Assembly (NCBI GenBank): GCA_903912525.1 | Contig: CAIWHK010000009.1 | Location: 1 to 64,000 of the forward strand | Reading direction: 5' to 3' | Length of the DNA: 64,000 nt | DNA from: an uncultured bacterium | GTDB lineage: Bacteria > Krumholzibacteriota > Krumholzibacteriia > LZORAL124-64-63 | In this document: in pieces, positions 25,547-35,104 of the stretch | Layout: every line of letters begins with the position of its first letter | How positions within the stretch are numbered: position 1 is the stretch's first letter | Made by a program: the position numbers and the translations under genes | The notes under the pieces: generated by a model | Told to the model about the DNA's origin: nothing | Seen by the model: only the letters and a program-made list of their open reading frames with translations | Database searches by the model: none

Positions 25547-25648
25547 GGGAATCTCCTTCGTGCTGGGCTCGGCGACCGGCGGCGGGCCGGGCTCGCTCTA
25601 TGGACTAACCGGGGCTCGGTCACCCTGGTTGTCTCGCTCTTGCCCAGC

Positions 25649-25677
25649 ACATTAAGGCAGATTCAGCCGTCTGTCAA
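25649..25677 (-). promoter_or_regulatory. Sigma-70-like promoter of the DUF4397 gene
   Basis: On the minus strand TTGACA (25677-25672) and TAATGT (25654-25649) are 17 bp apart. The start of transcription would fall near 25642, giving a leader of about 95 nt before the ATG at 25546. Just upstream (25683-25714) TGTATAG and CTATACA flank an 18-nt pyrimidine-rich stretch, a possible regulator site or UP-like element. Confidence 0.6.
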
Positions 25678-25735
25678 GACTTTGTATAGTTTTTTCTTCT
25701 ACTTTTTCTATACACGCCCCCGCGCCCTGAGGCGC

Positions 25736-28700
25736 TCAGCGCACCAGCTGCATCTTCACCCGCCCCACCCCGTCGTCCGTCACCAGCCGGCCCAGGTAGG
25801 CGCCGCTGGCCACCTGCCCCCCGCGGTCGTCCGTCCCGTCCCACACCAGTTCATGCGTGCCGGCCGGCAGCGATCCCGCCGCCAACACCTTCACGCGACG
25901 GCCGGCGATGTCGAAGATCTCCAGCATCGCCCGGCCGGCGCGCGGCAGCGTGAAGCCGAGCGTGGTGCGCGGGTTGAACGGGTTGGGCGCTGCGACCAGG
26001 CGCGGGGCGCGGGCCGGCGGCGGATCGCCCGGCACGGCCGACGTCGCGGATGTCCGGGCCCACAGCGCGATGTTGTCCCAGTATGTGGCGCCCGTGTCGG
26101 CCGCGGCCGGGGCCCCGCTGAACAGCAGGCGCACGCGGAATGCGTTGTTGCCGGCAGCCCCCGCGATGTTCGACAGGTCCCACGTCAGGACTGTCGGCGT
26201 CCCGGTCAGGGACTTCACGTCGAGGCTCGGCTTCCAGTTGTTGGTGGCCGGGTCGGTGGCATACTCGAGCCGCACCTCGCGGGCACCGCCGGGCGAGCGC
26301 CAGCCGGTCATCACCAGTTCCGGCCGCGTCCAGGCGAACATCGGCAGCGTAATGCGCAGCTCGCGCGGGCTGGACGGGTTGTGCGCGCGCAGTCCCGCGC
26401 CGGCGGCCTGGCCCTGTTGTGCATTCAGGGACGAGCCGGCCCCCGTGTCGAGATAGCCCGCGCCGCTGCCGGGGAACGACACGGTCCCGGGCTGCCCGAG
26501 GGTCGAGTCGGCCGTGGCGGTCGTGAAGGCGCCCGGCGCCCGGTCGTTGAAGTGCCAGTACTGGACCAGCGCAGGCGGGTAGGCCTCTTCGACGAAGACG
26601 GCCGTGCGCCGGGTCGTCGTCGTCCCCGGCATCACCGTCACCGTCGGCGAGGTCTCGCCCGTCTCGGCCCAGCGCGCGAAGACCGAGCCCGCCTCGGGCA
26701 GCGCCGTCAGCGTCACGGCGTTGCCGCGGAAATAGGCGCCGCTCCACGGGTACGGGTCGCCGGCCACCGGCAGTCCGGGCGTGTTCGCATCGATGACCAG
26801 CGTGTTGACGCGGACGACGCCGCGCGCCTCGTCGTTGACGTCGACGGTGACCGTGCCGGTGCCCGCCAGCCCGAACTGCGCCTGGTAGTGCTGGACCAGG
26901 TACGGCGGGCGGTTCTGCGTGAACTCCTTCAGCCAGTCCACCCACTGCTGCCAGTCGGTGCTGACGCCCCAGCGCGCGTACCAGCGCGGGATGGCGGGCT
27001 CGTACAGGTCGGCGAAACGGTCGACGATGGGCATCAGGCGCGACGAGCGGAACGTCGCATTCAGGCCGTCGGCCATGGCGTTGATGAAGTCGCGCCGGAA
27101 GCCGTCGTTCTCGAGCAGGCCGCGCAACAGTTCGGTCGACCAGGCGGGCGGGTCCACCGACGTGGTGGCGCCCTCGAGCGTGTTGTAGTCGGCCCAGTGG
27201 AAGCAGGCGTCCATGTCCTTCAGCGACCAGCGCCACTTGCCGTCGTGCCCGTACGCGGCGCCGGCGACCGGGCCCGCGGTGTTCCGGCGCCACATGACGA
27301 TGTTGTTCTCGGGCCAGTCGGTGTTCGAGGCGTAGATCTCGGTCGTCACGTACGCGATGTAGTTCGCCATGTCCATCAGCGAATCGACATGCGCATAGGC
27401 CGAAGGGTCGTTCATGTCGTGGGCGGCCACGTAGTCGCGCATGGCGCGGTAGGGCAGGTCTGAGCCGACCGGGCCGTCGTCGATGACGGCGTCGTTCTCG
27501 AGCACGACGACATCATTGTCGGGAATGCCGTAGACGCGCTCGTAGTAGTAGCGGCTGTATTCATCGCGCAGGTTGGCCAGGCCCCAGTACTCGCCGTCCA
27601 GGAACTGGATGACCGGGCGGCCGGCCTGCGTGTCGAAGCCCCGGCCGCGGAACATCTCGTGCAGGCACAGGTCGCGGAAGCCGAGGTAGCCCCAGTCGTC
27701 GCCCGAGCTGCGCACGCGGAAGCGCGCCCACTCGGCGTACGGCAGGTCGGGGAACAGCTGCGTGCTGAACGTCGGGTCGCCGTACTGCGCGCCGGCGTAC
27801 AGCTTCAACGACTTCTGCGGCAGGCGCACGGTCCACGAGCCGCTGATGCGCATACCCGCGTCCTGCGACAGCGCCGTGGCGCCGCCTTGATCAAAGAGCT
27901 CGACGTGCGCCGGCCGCTCCCACGCCGCCCCGCTCTCGAAGTAGTTCCCGCTCCAGGCGATGCCCGGGTCGTAGAGGTCGCCCGGCACGTAGATGCCGAT
28001 GGAATCGCTGAACAGGTTCACCGGGTCGCTGACCAGCGAGAGGACCGGGAAGAAGCAGCGCGAGGCCACGTCGGAGCCGACGATGAACGAGCGCGTGGCA
28101 ACGGCGCTGGGCGTCAGCCCCGCGCGGAAGGCGCGCGCCCGCACCACGGTAATCTTGTCGATGTCCCCCCCCGGCAGGCGCCAGGCGTCGTGGCCCCCGG
28201 CGTAGAAGTTGGTCGGGATGAGCGCGTACACGGCCGGGTCGCCCGCGCGGTCGTCGATCGTGAGCGGGGCCGTGTAGAGCGGCGACGTCGCGGTGGGCTC
28301 GCTGCCGTCGAGCGTGTAGCGGATCTGCGCCGCGGGGTCGGTGGTGGCCAGGCCCAGCAGGAACGTCGTGGCGTGGTAGCCCGCGTTCGCCGAGAACTGT
28401 GGCAGCGGCATCGTCGAGGTCGGCGCGCCGTTGGCCGCGGCCGGCGTCGAGACCGGGAACACGGCCCAGCTGCCGCCGCCGTCCCCCACGCGGCCGTACG
28501 ACTGGTCGGACGCCAGCGCGGCGGCCGGCGCCGTGTCCAGCCGCGTGACGCCGTTGGCGGCGGTCAGCAGCACCGGCTCGCCCGACGAGCTCAGCTTGAA
28601 GTTGGCGTGCAGTTCGCCGCCGGCGGTAACTTTGTTCTTGTCCGAGGCCCACACCAGCAGCCAGCCGTGCGCGGGCACCGTGCCCTGGGGAAACTGCCAC

Positions 28701-28951
28701 TTGAGCGGCAGCGCGGCATCGTCGCTGAGCCAGCAGCCGGTCAGGTTCACGGCGGATGCGCCCGGGTTGTAGAGCTCGATCCAGTCCGACCAGGCGCCGT
28801 CCGCATCGCGACGGGTGGCGGTGTTGGCGCTCATGTACTCGTTGACGACCACGACCTGTGCGTGGGCGCCGGCGGCCAGGGCCAGGAGGAGCGCGGCAAG
28901 CAGCATGGCGGCACCCGGGTGCAGCCGCCGCGGCGAACGGAAAGTACGCAT
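25736..28951 (-). CDS. Secreted CotH/lamin-tail-domain protein with FlgD-like C-terminus
   Basis: A 1071-residue secreted protein. In order: signal peptide (AMLLAALLLALAAGAHA); a lamin-tail domain (VVVNEYMSANTATRRDADGAWSDWIELYNPG, WLLVWASDK); a chitobiase-like module (IRYTLDGSEPTATSPLYTAPL); a CotH region with FRVRSSGDDWGYLGFRD, RPVIQFLDGEYWGLANLRDEYSRYY, and a WRWSLKDMDACFHW segment holding the metal-binding Asp of this kinase-like fold; a bacterial repeat (FARWAETGETSPTVTV); a beta-sandwich; and a FlgD-like end (APNPFNPRTTLGFTLP, ELVWDGTDDRGGQVASGAYL). CotH proteins include protein kinases of spore coats; here it may modify or hold surface polymers. Start 28951 chosen from the signal peptide. 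Confidence 0.82.
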   Translation of the reverse strand: MRTFRSPRRLHPGAAMLLAALLLALAAGAHAQVVVVNEYMSANTATRRDADGAWSDWIELYNPGASAVNLTGCWLSDDAALPLKWQFPQGTVPAHGWLLVWASDKNKVTAGGELHANFKLSSSGEPVLLTAANGVTRLDTAPAAALASDQSYGRVGDGGGSWAVFPVSTPAAANGAPTSTMPLPQFSANAGYHATTFLLGLATTDPAAQIRYTLDGSEPTATSPLYTAPLTIDDRAGDPAVYALIPTNFYAGGHDAWRLPGGDIDKITVVRARAFRAGLTPSAVATRSFIVGSDVASRCFFPVLSLVSDPVNLFSDSIGIYVPGDLYDPGIAWSGNYFESGAAWERPAHVELFDQGGATALSQDAGMRISGSWTVRLPQKSLKLYAGAQYGDPTFSTQLFPDLPYAEWARFRVRSSGDDWGYLGFRDLCLHEMFRGRGFDTQAGRPVIQFLDGEYWGLANLRDEYSRYYYERVYGIPDNDVVVLENDAVIDDGPVGSDLPYRAMRDYVAAHDMNDPSAYAHVDSLMDMANYIAYVTTEIYASNTDWPENNIVMWRRNTAGPVAGAAYGHDGKWRWSLKDMDACFHWADYNTLEGATTSVDPPAWSTELLRGLLENDGFRRDFINAMADGLNATFRSSRLMPIVDRFADLYEPAIPRWYARWGVSTDWQQWVDWLKEFTQNRPPYLVQHYQAQFGLAGTGTVTVDVNDEARGVVRVNTLVIDANTPGLPVAGDPYPWSGAYFRGNAVTLTALPEAGSVFARWAETGETSPTVTVMPGTTTTRRTAVFVEEAYPPALVQYWHFNDRAPGAFTTATADSTLGQPGTVSFPGSGAGYLDTGAGSSLNAQQGQAAGAGLRAHNPSSPRELRITLPMFAWTRPELVMTGWRSPGGAREVRLEYATDPATNNWKPSLDVKSLTGTPTVLTWDLSNIAGAAGNNAFRVRLLFSGAPAAADTGATYWDNIALWARTSATSAVPGDPPPARAPRLVAAPNPFNPRTTLGFTLPRAGRAMLEIFDIAGRRVKVLAAGSLPAGTHELVWDGTDDRGGQVASGAYLGRLVTDDGVGRVKMQLVR

Positions 28952-29082
28952 CTCTTCTCGATCCGGTTCGGAGCGGGCTGGGGCCCGGACTGACGGGGCG
29001 AGAGTGCCCGCGTCAATCAGCCGGCCACCAGGAATCCAGTCCACGCACGACGTCTGCACGCGATCCAGCCGCGGGACACGGG

Positions 29083-29823
29083 TCACCGCAACCCCAATAG
29101 TCGCCACCAGCGGGATCTCACGCGCACCGGGGCCGCGTGCTCGACAAGGCGAACTTCGCCCGTGTCATCGAGGAGACAATAGCCATGCCAGCTCTCGGGC
29201 AGCCCGATGTAGCGGGTGCCGTCGCGCTCATGGGCGTGCCAGCGATGGTGGTGTCCGAAGAACCACAGTTTCGGCCGCAGATGTGTCGCGACACGCTCCA
29301 TCCCGGGTACCCCCGGCGTTCCGTAGTGCCGCATGCCCCGGTTGCTGGTCACACCGATGCCGCAGGGACAATCGTGGCTGATCACCAGATGGACGCTGTC
29401 CGCGGGATGCTGCAGGCAGGCAGCGAGGTCGCGCTCCGTGATCACCGAGCCTGGCGGCGTGGTCCAGGCGTCCATGTAACGGGCACCGCCGAGACAGAGC
29501 GCTTTCCAGCGCCCGAGTCGCTGGACCGTGGCGCGCGGCAGGTGCGTGATCACGTCGGCGTAGTCGCGGACCAGCTTCTCGAAATCCTCGAAGTCCTCGT
29601 GGTTGCCCTCGACGAAGTCGACAGGCACCGGGAACCGATGGGCGTCGCGGCGGAAGAAGGCCCGGAGATCGCTGCCGAAGAGGCCGAGATCCCCTGCCAC
29701 GACGATGCGTGCCACCGGGATCCCGAGATCGTGGCGGGCGTGGTCCAGTTGGGCCGCTATCACCCGGAAGTCGCCGTGGACATCGCCCAACACCATGAGG
29801 TGGCCGTCAGCGGCGGTCGCCAT
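29083..29823 (-). CDS. Calcineurin-like metallophosphoesterase
   Basis: A 246-residue cytosolic phosphoesterase with the dinuclear-metal motifs in order: VLGDVHGDFRVI, VVAGDLGLFG, VDFVEGNHEDFEDF, VISHDCPCG and FFGHHHRWHAH. Length and motif order match the Metallophos family; the substrate cannot be read. The ATG at 29823 is preferred, since AAGGGAG lies upstream at good distance; a GTG at 29832 overlaps the stop of the sensor gene. The 3' end lies 131 bp from the start of the CotH gene. It is probably co-transcribed with the Cache-PAS-DUF294 gene. Confidence 0.85.
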   Translation of the reverse strand: MATAADGHLMVLGDVHGDFRVIAAQLDHARHDLGIPVARIVVAGDLGLFGSDLRAFFRRDAHRFPVPVDFVEGNHEDFEDFEKLVRDYADVITHLPRATVQRLGRWKALCLGGARYMDAWTTPPGSVITERDLAACLQHPADSVHLVISHDCPCGIGVTSNRGMRHYGTPGVPGMERVATHLRPKLWFFGHHHRWHAHERDGTRYIGLPESWHGYCLLDDTGEVRLVEHAAPVRVRSRWWRLLGLR

Positions 29824-29828
29824 CGAGT

Positions 29829-31880
29829 TCACGCTCCCTTGAACTCATGGTCGAGCCCCGCCTGCAGCGCCTTGATGTGGCCCAGCACGTGCTTGAGTTC
29901 CTTCTGGGTATCCGCGGCGAGGCCCATAGGCTCGACCAGGTTGTCCGGGTCCTGCAGGACAAGGACCTGCCCGGCCTGGCTGCGCAACCGCAGGTCCAGC
30001 AGAAACCGGAACGCGTGCACGGTGGCCTCGGCTGTCTGCGGCTTGATGGCGCCGAGCGCGACCAGGGCCTCGAGCCGGGCCAGCGTACCCACGTCAGGGA
30101 CGGCGTGCTGCAAAGCCCGCAGCCTGGCGTAGTCGACGATCTGCGCCATGACACCCTTGATGTCGAAGGTGGCTCGCGCCGGGTCCGACGATTCGAGCAC
30201 GAAGCCGCCGAAGGGCGACAACGGCGGTTCGTACTGGAGGATACTCCGCGCCAACAGGTGGCAGAAGCGCGGCTGGCGGGCGATCTCCGCCTGCAGGTGG
30301 CTGCGGAGGTCCCGGATCACGCCGGTCTCGCCGTCCAGGCCACGGAAATCGAAGAAGACCTTCGCGTGCAGGAGATCGTCGGGCTCCAGGGTGTGGATCC
30401 ACCGCGAGAAGGTCGCCCGCCAGGCGTCAATCGACTGGCAGCAGGCCGGCTGGCTCGCCATGATGCCGCCCCGGCAATAGGGATATCCGGCCGCGTCGAG
30501 GATCTCGGACACGCGCTCACCGAGCCGCAGGAAGTAGGCCGGCGCATCCGGAACATCCGGGTGGATGATGGCGTGATCCTGGTCGGACAACAGGGTCGCT
30601 TCGGCGCGGCCGAGACTGCCCATCAGCATGAACTCGAACGGCCCGGGTGGCGTCCCCAGCTCCGCGATCGCGAGATCGAGGCCCTTGCGCACGACGGTTT
30701 CGGCGTTCCGGGAGAGCAGCCGGCTGACCTCGACAGCAGGGGTCCCGTGCGACAACATGAGGCCGGCCAGGGCGCCCTGGCAGCGGTTCGCCGCGACCAG
30801 ATCGGCGGCTGAGGCGGCGGCACCGAGTTCCACCTGACGGGGGCGGGTGACGCGCGTGGCCACCGCCATGAAGCCCGGTTTGCCCTGGACCACGAGTCGC
30901 GACAGCGAGAGCATGACGCGCACGACGCTGCCGTCACGGTGCAGCAGTTCCGCTTCGAACGGGTCCGGCGCCACGGCGCCGTCCCGCACGTCCTGCCACA
31001 GGCTCCGGCCGGTCGCCTTCTCGGCGGCCGTCGGCCGGACGACGGCACCGACATCCAGGGCTTCGAATTCCGCGGATTCATAGCCGAGCAGGCGCAGCAG
31101 GCTGGGATTGGCGAACAAGCCCTCGCCGTCGATGCCCATGAGGATCGCCTCGCCGGCCGCCTCGACCAGCGAGCGGTGCTTGTCCTCGGAGGCGTGCAGC
31201 GCCGCAGCCATCCGCAAGCGCCCTTGTTCCGCCTGGAAGCTGGTGCGCAGCAGCACGAACAGCAGCGCCGAGACGGCCGCCAGAATCGCCAGCGACTCGG
31301 CCTGCAGGCGTTCGGTCAACGCTGTGCGCTCGGCCGCGACGTCATCGATGTAGACCCCGGTCCCGATGATCCAGCCCCACGGCGCGAAGTTCTTGACGTA
31401 CGAAAGCTTCGGCACCACGCGCCGGCTGTCGTCCTTCCATTGCCACTGGTAGTTCACGTAGCCGGCACCGCTCGGCTCGACGGCCTGCACCATTTCGACA
31501 AAGAGCCGTTTGCCCTGAGGATCGGTGAACTCGCGGAGGTCGTCGCCCTCGAGGTCGGGCCGGTAGGGATGGACGATCATGCGCGGAAGCATGTCGATGA
31601 TGAAGAAGTAGTCCTTGCTCTCCTGGCCGTAGTGCAGGCTGCGCACCTGGGAGATCGCGGCGGCCTGCGCCTGCTCGCGCGTCAGGTCCCCGGCCCTCTC
31701 CGAGGCCTCGCATCGCGCCAGGACGTTCCACGCCGATTCCGTCAGTTCACGAATCATCAACCGCTTCTGGTCCATGATCACGCGGTTGAACGCAGGCAGG
31801 ATGTGGAAGAAGACGACGCCTGTGAACAGCGCGATCGCCAGCAGGGCCGGCAGGACGGTTCGCAGCACCAGATGTTTCAT
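29829..31880 (-). CDS. Cache-PAS-DUF294 membrane sensor with nucleotidyltransferase-like domain
   Basis: A 683-residue inner-membrane protein. Order: membrane helix (8-28); periplasmic Cache domain (about 35-180, KDYFFIIDMLPRMIVHPYRPDLEG and APWGWIIGTGVYIDD, as in small-molecule-binding single Cache domains); second helix (196-213); PAS domain (about 235-345, AILMGIDGEGLFANPSLLRLLG); DUF294 nucleotidyltransferase-like domain with MGSLGRAEATLLSDQDHAI (421-437); and the DUF294 C-terminal helices. The family norm GSEGRxEQ reads GSLGR here. DUF294 proteins usually carry cyclic-nucleotide-binding or CBS domains and sit beside acetate/solute symporters. Here the symporter genes are divergent, 158 bp away, so it probably controls acetate uptake. 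Confidence 0.85.
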   Translation of the reverse strand: MKHLVLRTVLPALLAIALFTGVVFFHILPAFNRVIMDQKRLMIRELTESAWNVLARCEASERAGDLTREQAQAAAISQVRSLHYGQESKDYFFIIDMLPRMIVHPYRPDLEGDDLREFTDPQGKRLFVEMVQAVEPSGAGYVNYQWQWKDDSRRVVPKLSYVKNFAPWGWIIGTGVYIDDVAAERTALTERLQAESLAILAAVSALLFVLLRTSFQAEQGRLRMAAALHASEDKHRSLVEAAGEAILMGIDGEGLFANPSLLRLLGYESAEFEALDVGAVVRPTAAEKATGRSLWQDVRDGAVAPDPFEAELLHRDGSVVRVMLSLSRLVVQGKPGFMAVATRVTRPRQVELGAAASAADLVAANRCQGALAGLMLSHGTPAVEVSRLLSRNAETVVRKGLDLAIAELGTPPGPFEFMLMGSLGRAEATLLSDQDHAIIHPDVPDAPAYFLRLGERVSEILDAAGYPYCRGGIMASQPACCQSIDAWRATFSRWIHTLEPDDLLHAKVFFDFRGLDGETGVIRDLRSHLQAEIARQPRFCHLLARSILQYEPPLSPFGGFVLESSDPARATFDIKGVMAQIVDYARLRALQHAVPDVGTLARLEALVALGAIKPQTAEATVHAFRFLLDLRLRSQAGQVLVLQDPDNLVEPMGLAADTQKELKHVLGHIKALQAGLDHEFKGA

Positions 31881-31943
31881 CGCGCACTCCGGCGGCGGGG
31901 GTTAGGGCACGATTCTAGATGCGTACGGGCCGGAAGACAACAT

Positions 31944-31972
31944 TTGTTGGGAAATGCACAAGCTGCTAGAGT
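31944..31972 (+). promoter_or_regulatory. Candidate promoter of the symporter operon
   Basis: TTGTTG (31944-31949) and TAGAGT (31967-31972) are 17 bp apart in the divergent region, about 67 bp before the DUF485 start. The match to sigma-70 consensus is moderate. No sigma-54 site was found. Confidence 0.4.
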
Positions 31973-32038
31973 GGCCCGGACTGGTCGCCTGCCCAGCGGC
32001 GGTGACCCACATTGCTGGACCCAACCTTGGAGGCCGTC

Positions 32039-32332
32039 ATGCTGCACGAGCCAGCCCGGGATTCCGGGCCGGACCACGCGAGCGTCTATAAGACCCGGTT
32101 GGGGCTGTGGATGTTTCTGTTCTACTGCCTGTTCTACGCCGGCTTTGTCATGATCAACGTCCTGACGGGCGGCAAGGCCATGCAGACCATCGTACTGTCG
32201 GGGATGAACCTGGCCGTCGTCTACGGCATGGGCCTGATCGTGCTCGCCCTGGTCATGGCCCTCATCTACAACCACCTGTGCACGGCCAAGGAACACGAAC
32301 TCGAGAGCAAGGAACCGGAGGTCGGGCAATGA
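32039..32332 (+). CDS. DUF485 small membrane protein, symporter partner
   Basis: A 97-residue protein with two membrane helices (LWMFLFYCLFYAGFVMINVL and MNLAVVYGMGLIVLALVMALIYNHLC). The KTRLGLWMFLFYCLFYAGFVMIN line and the GMGLI...YN box are the DUF485 signature. DUF485 genes stand directly before ActP-type acetate symporters (E. coli yjcH-actP is the model). The start at 32039 follows TGGAGG. Its stop overlaps the ATG of the symporter gene (ATGA), so the two are translated together. Confidence 0.88.
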   Translation: MLHEPARDSGPDHASVYKTRLGLWMFLFYCLFYAGFVMINVLTGGKAMQTIVLSGMNLAVVYGMGLIVLALVMALIYNHLCTAKEHELESKEPEVGQ

Positions 32333-34206
32333 ACCTGCACGGCACTCCGCTATCCATCGTCATCTTCGCCCTCTTTGTCGTTGCGGTGCTCTGCCTCAGT
32401 ACCTTTTTCGCCAGGAAAGCCAAGTCGGCCAGCGGGTATTATGCGGCCGGTGGCAACATCCACTGGGCCGTCAACGGGATCAGTTTCGCCGGCGACTACC
32501 TGTCGGCCGCGTCCTTTCTCGGCATCTGCGGCATGATCGCGACCCTTGGCTACGACGGCTTCCTCTACTCGGTCGGCTACCTGGCCGGCTGGGTCGTCGC
32601 GCTCTTCGTGGTCGCCGAACCGCTGAAGCGGATGGGCAAGTTCACCTTTGCTGACGCCATCGACGCGAAATACAACAGCCGCGGCATCAAACTGGCGGCT
32701 GCCATCTCCACGCTCGTGGTCTCGATCTGCTACCTGATCCCGCAGATGAACGGCGCCGGCTCCCTTGTCGAGCCGCTGCTGGGCCTGCCGCACTGGGCGG
32801 GCGTGGTCATCGTCGGCGGCATCGTCATTGCGATCGTCGCCACGGCCGGAATGGCCTCCACGACCTACGTGCAGTTCCTCAAGGGCGGATTGTTGCTGGT
32901 CTTTTCGACGATCCTGGTCGTGTCGCTGCTGGTGCGCGGCATCAGCACCGACCCCTCCAGCCTGACGGATCCGTCCGGGAAGAAGCTCCTGTTCGTTCCG
33001 CAACACACGACGGAAGCAGGCCTGCTCGCCCAGGGCGGACAGTTGGTGCACACCTCCGGCGACTACCAGAAGTTCGTCCTCGCCGGCGAGCCTTCCTGGT
33101 GGAAGCGCGACGCGGCCGGAAACCTGGCGCAGACGCAGTGGACCGGCGGCGGCCACACCAACGGCAAGGTCGGCGGGCTGCTGTACCCGGTCGGCCGGGT
33201 CCAGGCCATCGGGGGCATGTCCGAGGAACAGGCGGCCAAAGGAACCGGGACGCTGTCGCCGTTCAGTTTCCTGGCCCACCTGACCAATGCGGACACGAAG
33301 ATCGAGCAGTGGGCCACTGCCAAGGTGACCGATGAGGCCGGCAAGAAGATCACCATCTACTACGCGAAAACCGTCACCGGCACGGACGAAATGAAGCCGG
33401 GCGTGAAGTTCAAGGTCGACACGCTGTGGAACAAGCTGAACTTCGTGTCGCTGATGATGGCGCTCTTCTTCGGCACGGCGGCCCTGCCGCACATCCTGAT
33501 CCGGTACTACACGGTGTCGAGTCCGGCCGCGGCACGCAAGTCGACGATCGTGGCCATCGCCGCGATCGGCTTCTTCTACGTGCTGACCCTCTACATGGGC
33601 CTCGGCGCGGCAACGAACGGCACCATCAACCCAGCGGACAGCAACATGTCGGCGCCGCTTCTGGCGATGTCGTTCGGCAAGGTCCTGTTTGCGCTCATCT
33701 CGGCGATCGCGTTCGCGACCGTCCTGGGCACCGTGGCCGGCCTGATCGTGGCGGCGTCGGGCGCCGTAGCGCATGACCTGATGGACCGTTACGCCGGCAT
33801 GAACCTGACCGACACGGCAAAGGTTCGCGCCGGCAAGGTCGCGGCAATCGTGGTCGGCATCATCGCCATCATCCTGGGAATCCTCTTCAAGGGCGTGAAC
33901 GTCAGCTTCCTGGTGGGCTGGGCCTTCGCGGTGGCCGCCTCGGCCAACCTGCCCGCGATTCTCATGCTGCTGTTCTGGAAGAAGACGACGGCGGCGGGAA
34001 TCGTGGCCTCGATCACGGTCGGCATCATCGCCGCCCTGGGCATCATCCTGACGGGCCCCGAGATGTTCGCCGGGCCCTACGGCAAGACGGCGGCGGATGC
34101 CTGGCACAAGCTTGGGCAGCCCGGCATCATCTCGATCCCGCTGAGTTTCCTGACGCTGGTGATCGTGTCCCTGGCGACACAGAAGAAGCGGGAGATCGCG
34201 CGGTAG
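32329..34206 (+). CDS. Sodium:solute symporter, VC2705-like (acetate permease group)
   Basis: The 625-residue protein of the SSS family has about 13 membrane helices. YYAAGGNIHWAVNGISFAGDYLSAASFLG at the N-terminus is typical of ActP-type acetate symporters, and AALPHILIRYYTVSSPAAARKS is the cytoplasmic loop motif of that group. An insert of about 130 polar residues (roughly 205-350) splits the helices, as in the large VC2705 subfamily. It most likely imports acetate or another short monocarboxylate with Na+. The genes for DUF485 (overlapping), the divergent DUF294 sensor and acs 2 kb away support acetate. A strong terminator follows. Confidence 0.9.
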   Translation: MNLHGTPLSIVIFALFVVAVLCLSTFFARKAKSASGYYAAGGNIHWAVNGISFAGDYLSAASFLGICGMIATLGYDGFLYSVGYLAGWVVALFVVAEPLKRMGKFTFADAIDAKYNSRGIKLAAAISTLVVSICYLIPQMNGAGSLVEPLLGLPHWAGVVIVGGIVIAIVATAGMASTTYVQFLKGGLLLVFSTILVVSLLVRGISTDPSSLTDPSGKKLLFVPQHTTEAGLLAQGGQLVHTSGDYQKFVLAGEPSWWKRDAAGNLAQTQWTGGGHTNGKVGGLLYPVGRVQAIGGMSEEQAAKGTGTLSPFSFLAHLTNADTKIEQWATAKVTDEAGKKITIYYAKTVTGTDEMKPGVKFKVDTLWNKLNFVSLMMALFFGTAALPHILIRYYTVSSPAAARKSTIVAIAAIGFFYVLTLYMGLGAATNGTINPADSNMSAPLLAMSFGKVLFALISAIAFATVLGTVAGLIVAASGAVAHDLMDRYAGMNLTDTAKVRAGKVAAIVVGIIAIILGILFKGVNVSFLVGWAFAVAASANLPAILMLLFWKKTTAAGIVASITVGIIAALGIILTGPEMFAGPYGKTAADAWHKLGQPGIISIPLSFLTLVIVSLATQKKREIAR

Positions 34207-34241
34207 TGCGCAGGCCGCGAACGTCGTCCTACCCGACAGAG

Positions 34242-34275
34242 GAAGAGGGCCCCGAGGGGCCCTCTTCATTTTTCA
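34242..34275 (+). terminator. Intrinsic terminator of the symporter operon
   Basis: GAAGAGGGCCCC and GGGGCCCTCTTC form a perfect 12-bp stem, followed by ATTTTTC on the plus strand. It lies 36 bp after the symporter stop and between convergent genes. Confidence 0.85.
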
Positions 34276-34316
34276 TCGCCTTGGTTTCGTCCCGCGTGTG
34301 CACCCGCAGGGGTGCT

Positions 34317-34946
34317 TCACCGGTACTGGGCCTTCATCGTGCCCCAGCTGTGCGCTTCTTCCGGCACCGCCGTGCCGCAGTAGCTGGCCCCGGTGAAGTT
34401 GATCGTGTAGGGCGTGACGCCGGGGATGGCGACGGCGCCGCTCCAGCTTTGAAGGTTGTTGGCCGCGCCCGGGCCGTCGGGCGCGCGCGGGCCGGTGAAC
34501 AGCGCGTTCTGCCAGATGTCGCCGCTGGAACTGGCCGCCTGCCGGCCGAACGGGGCGACCGCCACGTAGTACGTGCCGAACCCGACGGCACCCAGCGGGA
34601 TGGTCTTGCCGGCGAACGCGCACACGTCGTTGTGCCTGACACCCAGGCCGGTGAAGTGGAAGATCCAGATGCTCGGGTCGGCGGCCACCGCGCACTGCAG
34701 GCTGGCCGAGAACGCGGGCGGGTTGAGGACCTCGATGCAATAGAGGTCGACATCGGAGTCGGATTGCAGCGCGCCGTTGATCTGGTTCAGCGCGTACAGG
34801 CCGGCCGGCGTCTGCACGGACCAGGGAAGGTCGCCGGCGTCGCCGGCTTCGTTCCAGACCTGGGCCAGCGACGGCGTCGCGGCGGTGACGGCGAGGATGA
34901 GGGCCGCGAGCAGGGCGGCGGGACGGCGATGGTTCAACTTGGTCAT
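34317..34946 (-). CDS. Secreted protein of unknown function
   Basis: I do not recognise a family. The 209-residue protein has a signal peptide (RRPAALLAALILAVTAATPSLAQ) and a beta-rich mature part of about 185 residues. It includes SDSDVDLYCIEVLNPPAFSASL and GTYYVAVAPFG, which recall bacterial pre-peptidase C-terminal-like sandwich domains where a DVDLY/F line is common. Four cysteines could form disulfides. It lacks the FlgD-like end of its larger neighbours. The start at 34946 is set by the signal peptide. It converges on the symporter gene and diverges from lepB. Confidence 0.65.
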   Translation of the reverse strand: MTKLNHRRPAALLAALILAVTAATPSLAQVWNEAGDAGDLPWSVQTPAGLYALNQINGALQSDSDVDLYCIEVLNPPAFSASLQCAVAADPSIWIFHFTGLGVRHNDVCAFAGKTIPLGAVGFGTYYVAVAPFGRQAASSSGDIWQNALFTGPRAPDGPGAANNLQSWSGAVAIPGVTPYTINFTGASYCGTAVPEEAHSWGTMKAQYR

Positions 34947-35104
34947 GGCGAGCGCTCCCGGCTGATGGCAAGAGGCTGATGGCAAGACGGGCCAGCCCCG
35001 ACCTTGGGGCGGGGCCGTGCAGGGTGGGCGTTAAGAGCGTATCAGAGCGAGACCACCATGGCAACAATAATCGACTGATTTGGTCTACTATAACACCTGG
35101 GCAC

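Noticed and set aside
31881-32038. Sigma-54 promoter for the symporter operon
   Set aside because: TGGCCCGG at 31973 lacks the TTGC element at the required distance.
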